Shown here: positions 8,864-19,399 of the stretch, in pieces
Position numbering within the stretch: the first letter of the stretch is position 1
How the letters are laid out: the number at the start of each line of letters is the position of its first letter
From: Bathelium albidoporum
Taxonomy: Eukaryota; Ascomycota; Dothideomycetes; Trypetheliales; Trypetheliaceae
Assembly: GCA_021031095.1 (NCBI GenBank)
Contig: JAGFVP010000020.1
Span: forward strand, 62,001-126,000
Direction: 5' to 3'
DNA length: 64,000 nt
The notes under the pieces: model-generated
What the model was told of the DNA's origin: nothing
Databases searched by the model: none
The model's input: the letters and a program-made list of their open reading frames with translations, nothing else
Position numbers and translations under genes: made by a program

Positions 8864-11390
8864 TCAATGATTACGAGGCCTTTTTCTTGGAGGTGAATTC
8901 TGGCCCGGTTCCATACAGCCCTCTGGCACTGAGTGGCAAATAGCAGTTTCCAACTTTTGATATGAAATTGGCTCCTTCTTGATGTGGCACAATCTAATAG
9001 CAATCTTTGTCGCATTTTTAATTTCACGGCCATTGATCTGCCAACGTGAAAGGTTCCAATAATCTTGTTCAGACAAGTTGACAGGCGGTGCAAGTGCCTC
9101 TGTCGACGTCGCGAAGTCGATCAGCGTTTCGATGAGCTTGCAACGTGACCGTCGATCTAGGCTTGGGTACTTGAAGTGAACATCGATGCGGGAAGAGAAG
9201 GCTTGGTCAATTGTATCAGGGAAGTTGGTTGTGAGAAGCAGCACGCCGGTATAGTACTCCAACCTCGTCATCAGGACTGCAATATGGGTGATTAGCAAAC
9301 GAATATCTTAGAAATCGTCTCAGAGTATCTCACCGCGGACCAATTGAGTACGCTCGTCAACTCTCTCTTTGCCTCTTAGGTAGGCATCGGCTTCTTATAG
9401 ACTGATTAGCAAGCAACCTGGCGCCTGCGTTCTCCGAATAAACTCACCGTCCAGGAGAAGTATAGCATCCCACTCCGAAGCTAAGGCAAAAGCGCGCTCT
9501 ATTTCGTCCTCAATTTCGTCGTCCATCCTATCCAGTCTTTCGACTGATAAGCGGAGAAGAGGTCGTTTTGACTGATCAGCGACTATATTTCGTTAATACC
9601 TTCTCTGTCTTATCTCACTTTCAGTTACACACCAGCTTCCGCAGTGAGCGTTTTACCGGTTCCCGGCGGTCCACTGAGCAGAACTACAAAGCCTTGTCCT
9701 GGTCCCGAAAACTCAATTAGATATTACACAGGGCGTACAGGGCAAATTCGGGTTTTCTACGTACCCTTTCCCGAGATGACATCTTGCCCAATGCCTCTCG
9801 TCTGACCATGGGTTCTCACCAATGTGAGGAGCATATCCTTTGATTCCTCACTGAACACGAGTCGGTCGAATGCTTGATCATTCCATCTGATATCACGAAT
9901 GTAATCGACGTAGAACTCGGCTTGAAACAAACGTTATGATAAGTCGAGACCAACGATATTCCCGAGGTCCTTACTAAAATGATGTGTCTTCAATGCATAG
10001 CCAGCGACGAAAGGTCGCACAAGAAGCAACCATTGAGGCCTGGAGACTATCATCTCTCTATTCCTTCGCCTGCGTTCTGCTGAAGGTCGATCATAGGAAC
10101 TGCCTTCTTGGAAATGATTGTAAAGTTCCTCGTCAAGGTTGGTATCGTCGGAAGTCAAGCGATTAACTTTGATGTGTTGGCAGAATTTCATGTACCCGAT
10201 AGGATCAACTATAATTCTCTCGGAGACCTACATATCTTAGCCTGGAAGGTGCCTTAGCACAATAAATCAGAAGGACCCACAGTTGGATGCCTTGGAAATC
10301 CCTCCTTATCACCGACAGTCGCTCCATGCTCGCAGTATTCGGCATGCAGGAAGTCCTGGTATGAAAGGACTCTGTGGCTTCGCTGAATTATTGATCTTTC
10401 TAGGCTCTCGTGGCGCTCATGGAAAGAGATTGGATACACGACGAGATCACATATTGGTCGAGTGCCCTGAAAACTGGGCTGAGAAAAGCGGCTCTCCTGC
10501 ATGCCGAAACTCCTTCCATTAAATCGGACATTGCGACACAAAAGTCTGCTGTCGGAAATATCAAATGAGATGACTTCGAAGAGACATTCTTGCTTCTCTA
10601 CGTCAGAGACAACGATGATGCCCTTGGGAAAAAGTGTCCAGAGATGTTCGAACGCGATCAGTCTCTTCTCTTGTAACCCTGCTACATCGCTAGTGATTGG
10701 GCGAAGCAATTCATCCGCGACTTCTGTTAAGACTCCAAGATGCTTCCTTTCATCAGAGCCTGGCTCGCATTCATTGGTTGCCTTGATTATTTCTGGATAG
10801 GCGAAGAAGAGGTCTTGAAACGGATAATTTAGCTGGATGGAGCTACCTCCTCCGTCAACCCTACCAAACTTTCGAAAAATCGGCCCCATTGTCTTTCGAA
10901 TGATTGGACTTTGGATGAGGATGAAGATCGGAGTATTTTTTTTAAGACCACCAAGCGTTTCCTTCGAGTGATCCTTGCCATGATATATCCGGATTGCGAC
11001 CCCGTCGTACTTCTCCTGGGCTTCTTCTGGTACAGTTTCTGGGCGTTTTTCGATCCAATTTGTGCAGCATTTGCACGTCGGGCGGCCTTCATAGAACTTT
11101 TGAACCGTGGCCCTGTTCCCCACTTGTTCATCTTCGACTGCCAGCGCCGGCAAGACTGGGGCTGTAACTACCTCATCGAAAAACCTTCTCAATTCTTCCT
11201 CGCTCAATAGGTCAATGGGCTGATCCGGAGTCGACCATGGCAATGCAGGGTGCGAGGAAGCCATTTCTTCTGTGTTGTGTGCTAGGTGATGCTCAGAGTC
11301 GAAGGGAATATGACCATCAAGCAGATTTTCAGAGCCACCATCCGCTGGCTTTTCCAATGGAATATGAAGAATGTGATTTGTGAAATCCAT
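8864..11390 (-). CDS. AAA-type ATPase with N-terminal DUF7025-like region
   Basis: Predicted 730 aa from seven exons: 11390-10281, 10227-9975, 9920-9765, 9698-9633, 9582-9448, 9393-9334, 9276-8864. Every junction is in phase, and introns 2-6 are all phase 1. The C-terminal third is a clear AAA core: Walker A GPPGTGKT at 516-523, Walker B in ILLLDEAD (the codon for Glu is split by intron 5), sensor region LLLTTNFPDTIDQAFSSRID with the arginine-finger position, and the usual C-terminal helical lid. The long N-terminal part (IRIYHGKDHSKETLGGLKK.., YPFQDLFFAYPEII..) resembles the fungal DUF7025 domain that commonly precedes such ATPases. The C-terminus ends in a basic patch (PPRKRPRNH) that may be a nuclear signal. 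These proteins are lineage-expanded in moulds; cellular role unknown. Confidence 0.88.
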
Positions 11391-12702
11391 ACCAGCCGTC
11401 TTTGCGCGATGTCCACTGTGTTCGTAATCTAGAGGGACGAGGAGCTCTATTATTCAACCAAAGGCACAGAAAAGGTCTATCCTACTAGTGAGTAGGAATT
11501 CTGGGACAGTGAGAAGGGGAATTGCGACCATGGAGAGTCTATTAAAGTCAGCCTTGTAAAAGAAGGCAGCTAGGCAACAAGGCAATCGAGAAGCCACGCA
11601 CATGTAAAGTACATAGTACGTCACCACCCTTCCGTGTCTCTTTCAAGCGTTACTGGGATGCTTCATGGCATGTACATCACGTCGGACGGAGAATTGCGGT
11701 GCCTATGTCGAGCGCAAGATTGCTCCGTTTAAGCTCCATATTGCAGGATGAAGATGTGCCTTGAGTTTGGACTCTGTGGGCTTGCGATATGATCATCGTG
11801 TCTGAACGCTGCACCGTCAAAGCTATCACGTCAAGAGGCTTGCAGGTATCGTTGATGAAACCAATCTTGAGCTGTGAACCTGAATGGGGCGTCCTGGGAT
11901 TGCTTGCCACCTGGCATACGGTAAGCGGTGCAGACGGTTGCGGGCACATTGGAAATAACCCGCCAGGCAGCGTCTGACTCAGCAAATGCGACCTATCAAG
12001 TTCGAAAGTTTATCTGACCTATCAGACGAGTCAGGTGAGTTAGATGATAGGTCAGATAATTTGAATGATTAAGTACATATTGTCTTTTTTATCTGAACAT
12101 TTTGAAAGCATCTTGAGAGCATTTCGAGAATGTCTTGCAAAGACGTCCTAAGAATGGTTTACTAATACCTTATCTACTAAGAATTACTAACAATGATCAA
12201 CTTGTTTAAGAGGTAAGATGAGGAAGTTAGGGATGGGATTAAGCTGCAGGCCAGCACAGGTCGGATATCCTACCCAACCGATGACTACAACAATCATTGC
12301 ACCAAGGCGCATTCCGAGGCCCACCGAATTAGACTTGTGTTGACCAAAACTCGAGTCTCGACCTGGGGCGGCGCCTTTGGTATCCTTGGAAATTTTGACT
12401 CATCACATGCAGCGACCGAAAGGGTACAAGCACTTCATAAGATGTGCAGCACTTGACAAACCGTCCTTATGCAAGATTGCTATGAAACATATTAATTCAA
12501 ATAAACTGAGTCTATTCATTCTGATCTAATGAAGCCTATCGATTGCTGAGTCGTGTGCGATGCATAAAGGAGTGTTTTAACGCAGGAACGGAACTCAAAC
12601 CCAATGGTATAGCCTTCGTCTTCTTCCCGAAACAGGGCAGTCGAGGTTCCCCACGGTTTCTCATCCGGCTCGTAGAAAACACAGATTGAAGGATTGTTGG
12701 TT
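11391..12702. other. Intergenic region with a 15 bp inverted repeat
   Basis: No gene is supported. A minus-strand frame at 11985-11677 is open for 102 codons; its first ATG lies 12 codons in, and it has four cysteines, but there is no signal peptide, domain or splice partner. The AT-rich middle holds a strong stem-forming inverted repeat (12010-12059). The segment 12516-12710 could encode an alternative C-terminus for the neighbouring secreted protein. Confidence 0.5.
12010..12059. repeat. 15 bp perfect inverted repeat with 20-nt loop
   Basis: TTATCTGACCTATCA (12010-12024) is perfectly complementary to TGATAGGTCAGATAA (12045-12059). A partial third copy of the core (GACCTATCAAG) lies just upstream at about 11991-12001. 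Stem strength and the extra copy suggest a decayed miniature element or a protein-binding site rather than chance. Confidence 0.7.
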
Positions 12703-15417
12703 TCAATCAAAGAGCTTTCTGGCCCAATTCTGAGTCCAACGCTCAGAACGCTTATCCGGAAACACGTCCCCTATACAGTCAAAGATTAGCTGACACTGCC
12801 CAGCACCCTTGCCCTCCGTGACGCATTCGAGACAAGGAGGGCATGGTTGACCATCGGTTCTGCAATCTCCACTGCCGCTGCTTGAAGGTGCACTGGATGC
12901 CGTGCTAGACGGAGGAGACGGCGGAGGGGGCGACGTGGTGGATGGAGGCGGCAGTGATGCAGAGGATGATGGACTGGACGGAGGGGGCGGCGACGGAGAG
13001 GATGACGTGCTGGATGAAGGAGGCGACGGAGTGCTCGAGGAGGAACCGATTGTGGGAGCCGTGATGCTTGCTCTGCAGGGTGCATCATCGCGTCGTCGAA
13101 GCAAACCAGGCCCTTGAGTGACGAAATCCTGTAGCGCAACAATTCCACCCTCTACCCACAGCCTCCATCGACCCATTGTTCTTACGCCATTCTGTGGCTG
13201 CTCCAAATCGAAATCAAAGTACTCATTGGTGTCCATCTCTAAGATAATCCTGCCGAGGTAACCTGCTGGCGTATCCGCTTGCTCTGCGTCAAGGTTGTAG
13301 TATCCGTAGAGATGGCCTATTCTTTCAGGCCCAAGTACAAGCGCACTGACTTGCTTCAAAAGCCATTCGACACGTTCTTGGTACACCAATGGTGTTTCGA
13401 TACCCGCGTCCTCACGATCCTGGTCAGAAGTTGCTGGAGTAACAATCAACACATCAGGCTCATGTATGGAATTCAGAGGGCCGGGGAATGCTTGTGATCC
13501 CTGAAGGCCAACAACAGACGCAGCATGGCCCGAACCATCACGGAGCGGTTTGAAGGACTCATTCTGAAAATCTTCATCCAAGGTCCAATCATCACTAGCA
13601 GCTTCCACAAAGACAGGCCTTTCCCAAATATGAGCAATGTACACGCCTTGCGTGGATATAATGATCACGGCCGTACATCCATACATGCTCCTGACACCTG
13701 CAGCGTACCGACCGTTCTGCGGAAAGTAGAAAAAACTTGCACTTGCCGACCCCTCGATATTAATCCATTGGACATGATTCGATAAGCCCGTTACGTAATC
13801 CGGATCGTATCCTGAGGCATCCGGAAGTGCACGTTTGGGCATCGACCCGTTGGTGGAATCCGATTCTACATATATTAGGTCGCCTAAAGAATCTTTTTCT
13901 AAAGCGGCAGTAGAGGGAACGGTTGTAGGACCCACTATCAGACTCGTCCAAGCAATGCTGTCGGAAAGACCCAGAGAAGTGGCTGTTATCGACGAAAGTG
14001 TTGCACAATTCTCAGTGGTAGCTATGGTACCCATACTGGCACTGCTCAAAGGACCGATATCTGCAGAACAACTATCACCGCAAGAACCGCTGGCACAAAA
14101 TGTTCGGCTGCTGCTCTCTGACGCGGTAGTGGTGACGGTGGTAGTCAATCCAGTTACGGAGCAACCGCTAGTAGTGACCGTTGTCGAAGGCGAACAGGTG
14201 GTTGTCGTTGAGACAAGTGAACCGCTAGTCGTGCGAGTGACAGGTTCACACTGCACAGTGACTTGCAACGCTGTGCTTGAATCCGTGCACGAAGATGATG
14301 AAGAACTCTCCGAGGTGCTAATCGAGGAACCGGCATCTGAGTCACTATTAGAATCATCACTGTCTTGGAGAAGATTTTGCGCGTCAGAGCTTATATCCTG
14401 TACGCCTTTCTCTACGTCATCAACGGCATCAGAAGCAATGTCCTTTCTGAGATTGCTCAGATGTTCAGCTGTGCATAGCAGGTTGCCTGCTAGATGTTCA
14501 AGGAATCCAAACAGACCCCTCTTTGCCTTTCCCTTGGACTTGCATCCTGAAGATGAGCCGCCGCCGCCCAGATTAGAGATGAGGTGTTTAATATCATTCT
14601 GAACAGGATCGATTTTGCCCAGGGTGTCTGACTTGTGTGATTCAGGGTCTCCTTTCCAGGTATTGATGATAGGAACCAAGTCAGCAAGTTCTGAAGACAC
14701 CACAGACGCACTTGATGATGCCTGGAAGGTATCAAATGTAACGGTGCCCGCTGGGAGTGTGATCGGTGGAGCTGTTCCGCCGGTAATGACTGGTTGTGTG
14801 ATTGCAAGTGTGCCAGACGTGGTAGTAGTAGCAGTAATGACAAACGGTACATCAGATGTCGTGACCGAGGAGCTTGAGCTAACACTGCTGCTAGGAGTGC
14901 CAGCTTCGGAAGATGACTCTGTGGAGGAAGTGATGTCAGCTCCTGTGGACGAGTCCAGCGAAGATGTGCTGCTTGTTCCTGTCGACGACTTCGCGGAGGA
15001 AGTGATGCCAGTCCCTGTGGACAAGTCCACGGAGGATGTGCTACTTATTCCTGTCGACGAGTTTGTGGAGGATGTGCTCCCCTGTGGAATAAAGCTCGAG
15101 TTGTTGGTGCTGGGGCTTTGGTGAGAAGTTGAATAGAAGGATCCTGTAGTTGATGAAGAAGTCTGGCCATTGACGCTCAAGGTGAGATTTGTAGGAGCTC
15201 CAATCCCGGACGCGGAAACGCTTGTAAATGTTGCGGATGTAGAGTTGAGAGACGCGTTACGCGGCAGAATCCCAGCGGACGACAAGGTCAAGGTGGTGAT
15301 ACTGGACGGATTCGCTCCATCGAATTTTACAGCAGGGGCATACGCAAACCGACAGAGAGAGGACAGAAAGAGCAAAAGCTCTCCAACAAGTGTCAAGACG
15401 TAACCAAGGGCCGGCAT
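12703..15417 (-). CDS. Large secreted Ser/Thr-rich protein, unknown function
   Basis: 904 aa, single exon, from the ATG at 15417. A signal peptide is evident (MPALGYVLTLVGELLLFLSS.., cut probably after FAYA). Residues ~30-230 are a Ser/Thr-rich, presumably O-glycosylated stalk with a 24-residue near-tandem repeat (STGxSSTSS units, roughly 15090-14900). A cysteine-bearing segment (CSPSTTVTTSGCSVTG.., CASGSCGDSC) follows, then a conserved-looking globular part around HVQWINIEGSASASFFYFP..YGCTAVIIISTQGVYIAHIWE, which I have seen in other uncharacterised secreted fungal proteins but cannot name. A Pro/Ser linker (13085-12890) leads to a short Cys-rich end (CRTDGQPCPPCLECV..). No GPI signal is seen. 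Possibly wall-associated. A weak alternative intron (12796-12730) would replace the last residues with a longer tail ending at 12516. Confidence 0.72.
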   Translation of the reverse strand: MPALGYVLTLVGELLLFLSSLCRFAYAPAVKFDGANPSSITTLTLSSAGILPRNASLNSTSATFTSVSASGIGAPTNLTLSVNGQTSSSTTGSFYSTSHQSPSTNNSSFIPQGSTSSTNSSTGISSTSSVDLSTGTGITSSAKSSTGTSSTSSLDSSTGADITSSTESSSEAGTPSSSVSSSSSVTTSDVPFVITATTTTSGTLAITQPVITGGTAPPITLPAGTVTFDTFQASSSASVVSSELADLVPIINTWKGDPESHKSDTLGKIDPVQNDIKHLISNLGGGGSSSGCKSKGKAKRGLFGFLEHLAGNLLCTAEHLSNLRKDIASDAVDDVEKGVQDISSDAQNLLQDSDDSNSDSDAGSSISTSESSSSSSCTDSSTALQVTVQCEPVTRTTSGSLVSTTTTCSPSTTVTTSGCSVTGLTTTVTTTASESSSRTFCASGSCGDSCSADIGPLSSASMGTIATTENCATLSSITATSLGLSDSIAWTSLIVGPTTVPSTAALEKDSLGDLIYVESDSTNGSMPKRALPDASGYDPDYVTGLSNHVQWINIEGSASASFFYFPQNGRYAAGVRSMYGCTAVIIISTQGVYIAHIWERPVFVEAASDDWTLDEDFQNESFKPLRDGSGHAASVVGLQGSQAFPGPLNSIHEPDVLIVTPATSDQDREDAGIETPLVYQERVEWLLKQVSALVLGPERIGHLYGYYNLDAEQADTPAGYLGRIILEMDTNEYFDFDLEQPQNGVRTMGRWRLWVEGGIVALQDFVTQGPGLLRRRDDAPCRASITAPTIGSSSSTPSPPSSSTSSSPSPPPPSSPSSSASLPPPSTTSPPPPSPPSSTASSAPSSSGSGDCRTDGQPCPPCLECVTEGKGAGQCQLIFDCIGDVFPDKRSERWTQNWARKLFD

Positions 15418-16894
15418 CGTGAGAGCCAATGCAGAGACGAGATGGCAGCTGTAAGGGGGGGAAAAAAAGAGGAAGATCCAGGAGTCTGCAGCGAGGAGAT
15501 ACCAGAATTATAACAGGTCATGATGGCCCGTCCGTAATATTGCATAGCTTGCAGTTTCCCGCCCTGATAGTGTGCTCAAGTAAATCAGTGATTGCCAGAA
15601 TATAAAAAAATTTGAAGTACACGTTCCATCAGTGCTCGAGATCTTGCCAACATTTTTCATACATCGCTGATCAAAAGCCTGCAATTTAAAAACACAGGCC
15701 CACTTCCTGTAGTTTATCTTTCGCACAGACCCAAATTCTAGAATACACTCCGCCTCAAGTCTTCAGCGCGGCGAGAAGCCTGTTAGCATTTTGCACGGTC
15801 CTCCACTGTGGATTTTTGTGCAACCTTAAAGAGTTCGCTGCTTTGTGGAAATGCTCATCTCCTCACGATGCAGATTGAGAGTACATTTGGAAGCTCCGCG
15901 AGGGTACGGGTGGGAACTTTTGTAAAATTATATCAGGTTTGGTGCTCGCGTTCCTTCAATGGCTAAATGAAATGAAGGACTGCTATGCAGTGCACAACTT
16001 GACAAAGCGAACGATGTTTGGAAACTTACTGCTAGCTAGTAATACGAGCAAGCTGCCAACTCCCGGCGAACTTGTGCGGTTGGTTCATGATTTGTGACTT
16101 ACTGAAAACGACTCTAGTTCTAGATACACGCTGACAAAATTCACGAAGTATCTCCATAATTTGCAGATTGCGCTGTCGGTAAGTCCCTCAGCTGGACAAT
16201 ATGTGTTGGTCCACGTTCCCAGCTGAAAAGTGTTAAAGTGTGATGCCGAAACCAAAGGTGGAAATTGAAACCGCCATCAGAGTACCGAGCATGGCGGAAC
16301 AAGACAAAACTTTGACGCTCACAACATCTACCTTTTTTAGTCCAAATGTAACTGTCTGAAATCTTGAAATTAAATTGTTGAGCTGAAGGGTCGCAAATAC
16401 GCTGATCTGTACTAGAATAATTGTGTACTAGAATAGTTGTAATGTTCCACGAGCTTTGGTATCATGCAAGTTGTCTTTGTCAACAAGGTCCTCAAGAAGC
16501 CACTCCCGCTCAACAGGATAATCACAAGCAAGGCAGGATGAGGGGCAGGTAATCTTAAGGAAATTGACTTTGCGGCAACTGAGGACCTTGCGGAAATCGC
16601 AGTCTCACGGCTCAGCTTGCGTGTGACCTTCGAAAGTTGCTTCAGAGGTTTGATGCCTACCTAATTCTTGACCACTCTTATGCCAGTCACGGGTGACAAT
16701 TCAGATCGAGGAGGTGACACAAAGTTCGGCAATCGTCAAGGCCATAGTAATAGAGCGGTGTCTAAAATACATTCCTCCGTCTAATCACCGTAATCTCTGC
16801 AATCTATCAATTCTAATTTACGCATAAATTCATCAGGCACCATGCACATATCATTTTCGGACAGTGGCTCAAGCTTGCTTCGTAGCTCCTTCCT
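15418..16894. other. AT-rich intergenic region
   Basis: No open frame worth calling. It contains a two-copy 16 bp tandem repeat, TGTACTAGAATARTTG, at 16408-16439. The right part is the 3' flank of the small secreted protein gene and the left part should be the promoter of the large secreted protein. Confidence 0.5.
16408..16439. repeat. Two-copy 16 bp tandem repeat
   Basis: TGTACTAGAATAATTG is followed directly by TGTACTAGAATAGTTG, one mismatch between copies. Confidence 0.8.
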
Positions 16895-17493
16895 CTAGCT
16901 TGGCCAGCCGGCGCACTGGTTGCAATTGCTGCATGGAAAGGCACAACGTTGGTTTTTATCACTATCCGCCACCTTGGCAGTATTATGGCAGTGCATCGTG
17001 AATCCGCCTGTCAGAACGTGGTCGGTTTTACTTGGGTGCCGTACGCTGCCACTGCGCTGCACGCACTGACCAATGCCTTTCACGGCTTTGCTGGCATCAG
17101 GAATGCCCTGTAGAGAGATACGTTAGCTGTTGTTAATCCCAACTCGGTTTTCTCTGTCCTCTTTTCAAGTCATGAGAGGAGAGTACTTACGCAAGCGTTG
17201 CCGATGGCGGTCTGGTCCTGCAGGTTGCACTTGGAAAGAACCGTACACGGAGCGCATGTTGTAATCGTAGAGATGACACCGGAGACATCAATTGCGCCCT
17301 CACAGACCGCATCCACTCCAGGAATGAGAACGAGTGCGCATCCGATGGCGCCCGCCGCTGTCTCCACAATGGCGCTGATGCATGCTTTGATGTTGCAGGA
17401 TCCAGACCTTCTCGTGAGATCAGTTTCAACAAGAGCGCCTGCTGTGAAGGCTGTGAAAAGAGCGAGCGCCAATACCAAGATTCGAGGTATCAT
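16895..17493 (-). CDS. Small secreted cysteine-rich protein
   Basis: Predicted 171 aa from exons 17493-17191 and 17107-16895; the 83 bp intron has a perfect GTAAGT donor, a GCTAAC branch and a CTACAG acceptor, phase 0. The ATG at 17493 gives a clean signal peptide (MIPRILVLALALFTAFTAGA). The mature part opens with a possible Kex2-like TRR site and then a Cys pattern (CNIKACISAIVETAAGAIGC.. CEGAI.. CAPC.. KCNL.. NAC) reminiscent of the small fungal calcium-binding-protein-like family; that likeness is by eye only. Exon 2 adds GQCVQR, MHCHN and an end rich in cysteine (CAFPCSNCNQC). It could be an effector-like or wall protein. An upstream in-frame ATG is ignored because it would bury the signal peptide. 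Confidence 0.72.
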
Positions 17494-18472
17494 AAGTACA
17501 ATACTGTTTGTGAAGGTACAATTGCAAATTCTCCAACAGCGATTCAGAAGTTTTGACGTTATGAACATCCGAGTCGTGATAAAATTGTGCCATGAAATGC
17601 ATTAAGACACACAACTCTAAGTAGAGCGTAGAAAAATGATAAAGGACAAATATTGGGAACATGTGGACTTTGGATGTGACGTAGGAAACTATCTGGCTCA
17701 TCGTGGCTGAGATGCGATTTCCGTAGGAAGAAATTTGTCACCTTCACAGCTCGGCTGGACCGGCTACATATTAACAAAGAAGAAGTTGGACGGTGAAAAG
17801 GAAGCGCCAGCAGTGAAATAAGCAGATTCTGTTTGAGACGAGTGGGAGGAGACCGCACTCTAGCCTGGCTCTACAGCGTTCCCGGAAAGGAATCGGGACT
17901 CCCGACACAACGGTTCTTTTCGAATGACATTGGAAAAGCGCATGTGCACGATTAACGGGACACATTTCATTTCGGACGCTTGGAGCAGGTTAACCAGCGT
18001 ACCTTGTTGCGGGAAGGAGAGGCTCAATTGCACCTTTCGTACCAGCGGACGGTGAAAAGGAGACGGGTCGATGGCCGGTCGAGGGCGTCCTCGGTTGCTC
18101 ATCAGAAGCGGTCTTGCCACGTCTCCATCATTATGGAGTTTACAGGGACCAGTCAACTTGACCTACTGAGTTGATGACTCCTGAATGCAGTCGACAATAA
18201 TTTTATGTTGATGAAATGTTGCTGCTGACTGATTCCGTACGTACGCCGACGGGAATCCATGTACTTGGCCCTCGGTTCAGCGGTTTCCACGGCTGACCCT
18301 CTCAAGAATGAAATTGGCCACGAATAATGTACTTCATATCTGTGCCTGGTCGTGGAACTTTTCTGCGTTTTGCTGGGGGATCTGCATTCCAGTCAGCCTA
18401 GTTTAACTCGAAGAGTATCTTTTCATGCCAAGGCTTGAACATTGACCACAACAAGCCATGAATCATTGAACC
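17494..18472. other. Intergenic region between two divergent secreted-protein genes
   Basis: Short minus-strand frames (17858-17559 and 18156-17860) have no start exon, domain or splice support. The region should hold two promoters facing outward. Confidence 0.5.
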
Positions 18473-19399
18473 ATGCGAATGCTTTTCATGCAAAAACGTT
18501 CGGCCTGCAGCGTTATTGAGCTTTTATGTAGGGTTATCGTCCTTGCGGTACCTTTGGTGGATACTATCGCCAATGACAACTCACTGATCGCTGGAAGAGG
18601 CAATATTTCCAAGTAAGTTTTAGAATTAAGCACCAGTCCGCATCTGACCAAGCACAGCGATGGATCTGCCATGACTGGATCTGTCAAAGGCGGTGTCATC
18701 AGGCTAGACTACCAAATTGCATCTGAGTTAGACTATACATTTGCGAATGTTAGCCAAACTGCCATACGTTCGAGAAAACGAATACCCGCTTCAGCTGCTC
18801 CAAGCGAACTCACTAAAAGGTGGCAATACGCCTACCCAATCAATCGGTGTCCGGAACAATGCAGTCAAGAGCTACCCAATAACGCGAGAAATTTTGGGGG
18901 ATCTAGGTGCCTGACAACCACTCAAATCGTATGGATTCTTGAATGCTTTGTAGGTGCCATCCACGATTATGACACAGAGAACTACCATCCGTGCTTGGGC
19001 ATCTGCGCTGAGCATGAAGGATGTGCCAACGTGGCTGGTACGGCCTATTGTGTTGGCGATGGAAAAGCAGAGATAAAACAAAATCTCCTGAAAGCACAAC
19101 CGCCCAACGCTATCCGGAATGCCCAGATCTGGCCGCCAAACCCAAGCAATAAGCAGGGAGCCGTCAATGTCGTCCTCACTCGGGTAAATGATAGTGATCC
19201 CGACGTCCCTTTCGAGGCGTCTAGCATCTCTCTTGCTGCGAGAGATGAAAAGGATAATTTGTTGGGCCATGTAGAGACATGTGCTAATTGCTCCAGCTTA
19301 ATGTTTAGATCATACCCTGCGGGAATGAGCTACCTTTCCTCAACCATTTCGCTGCCTCACGTCAATGACGTTGCAATTCTGCATGCGCATTTTTCCTGA
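18473..19399 (+). CDS. Putative secreted cysteine-containing protein, 3' end uncertain
   Basis: Exons 18473-18612 and 18658-19399; the 45 bp intron (GTAAGT..CACAG, CTGAC branch) joins in phase 2 as GNISKNDGSAMTG, giving 293 aa. The N-terminus has a hydrophobic stretch (IELLCRVIVLAVPLVDTIA) behind a basic start, so secretion is plausible but not clear. The middle carries 12 or more cysteines (NRCPEQCSQ, SRCLTTT, CLGICAEHEGCANVAGTAYC, CANCSS). No family recognised. The stop at 19397 may not be the true end: just beyond it is a good acceptor (TTTTTCCTGAAG, ending 19401) followed by two candidate frames, one reading CYDGSCYECLFSLDEWNTW. A further intron is therefore possible. Confidence 0.5.

Noticed and set aside
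11677..11985. 102-codon minus-strand frame with four cysteines
   Set aside because: Starts with TTG, has no signal peptide and no in-phase upstream exon; kept only as a note in the intergenic entry.
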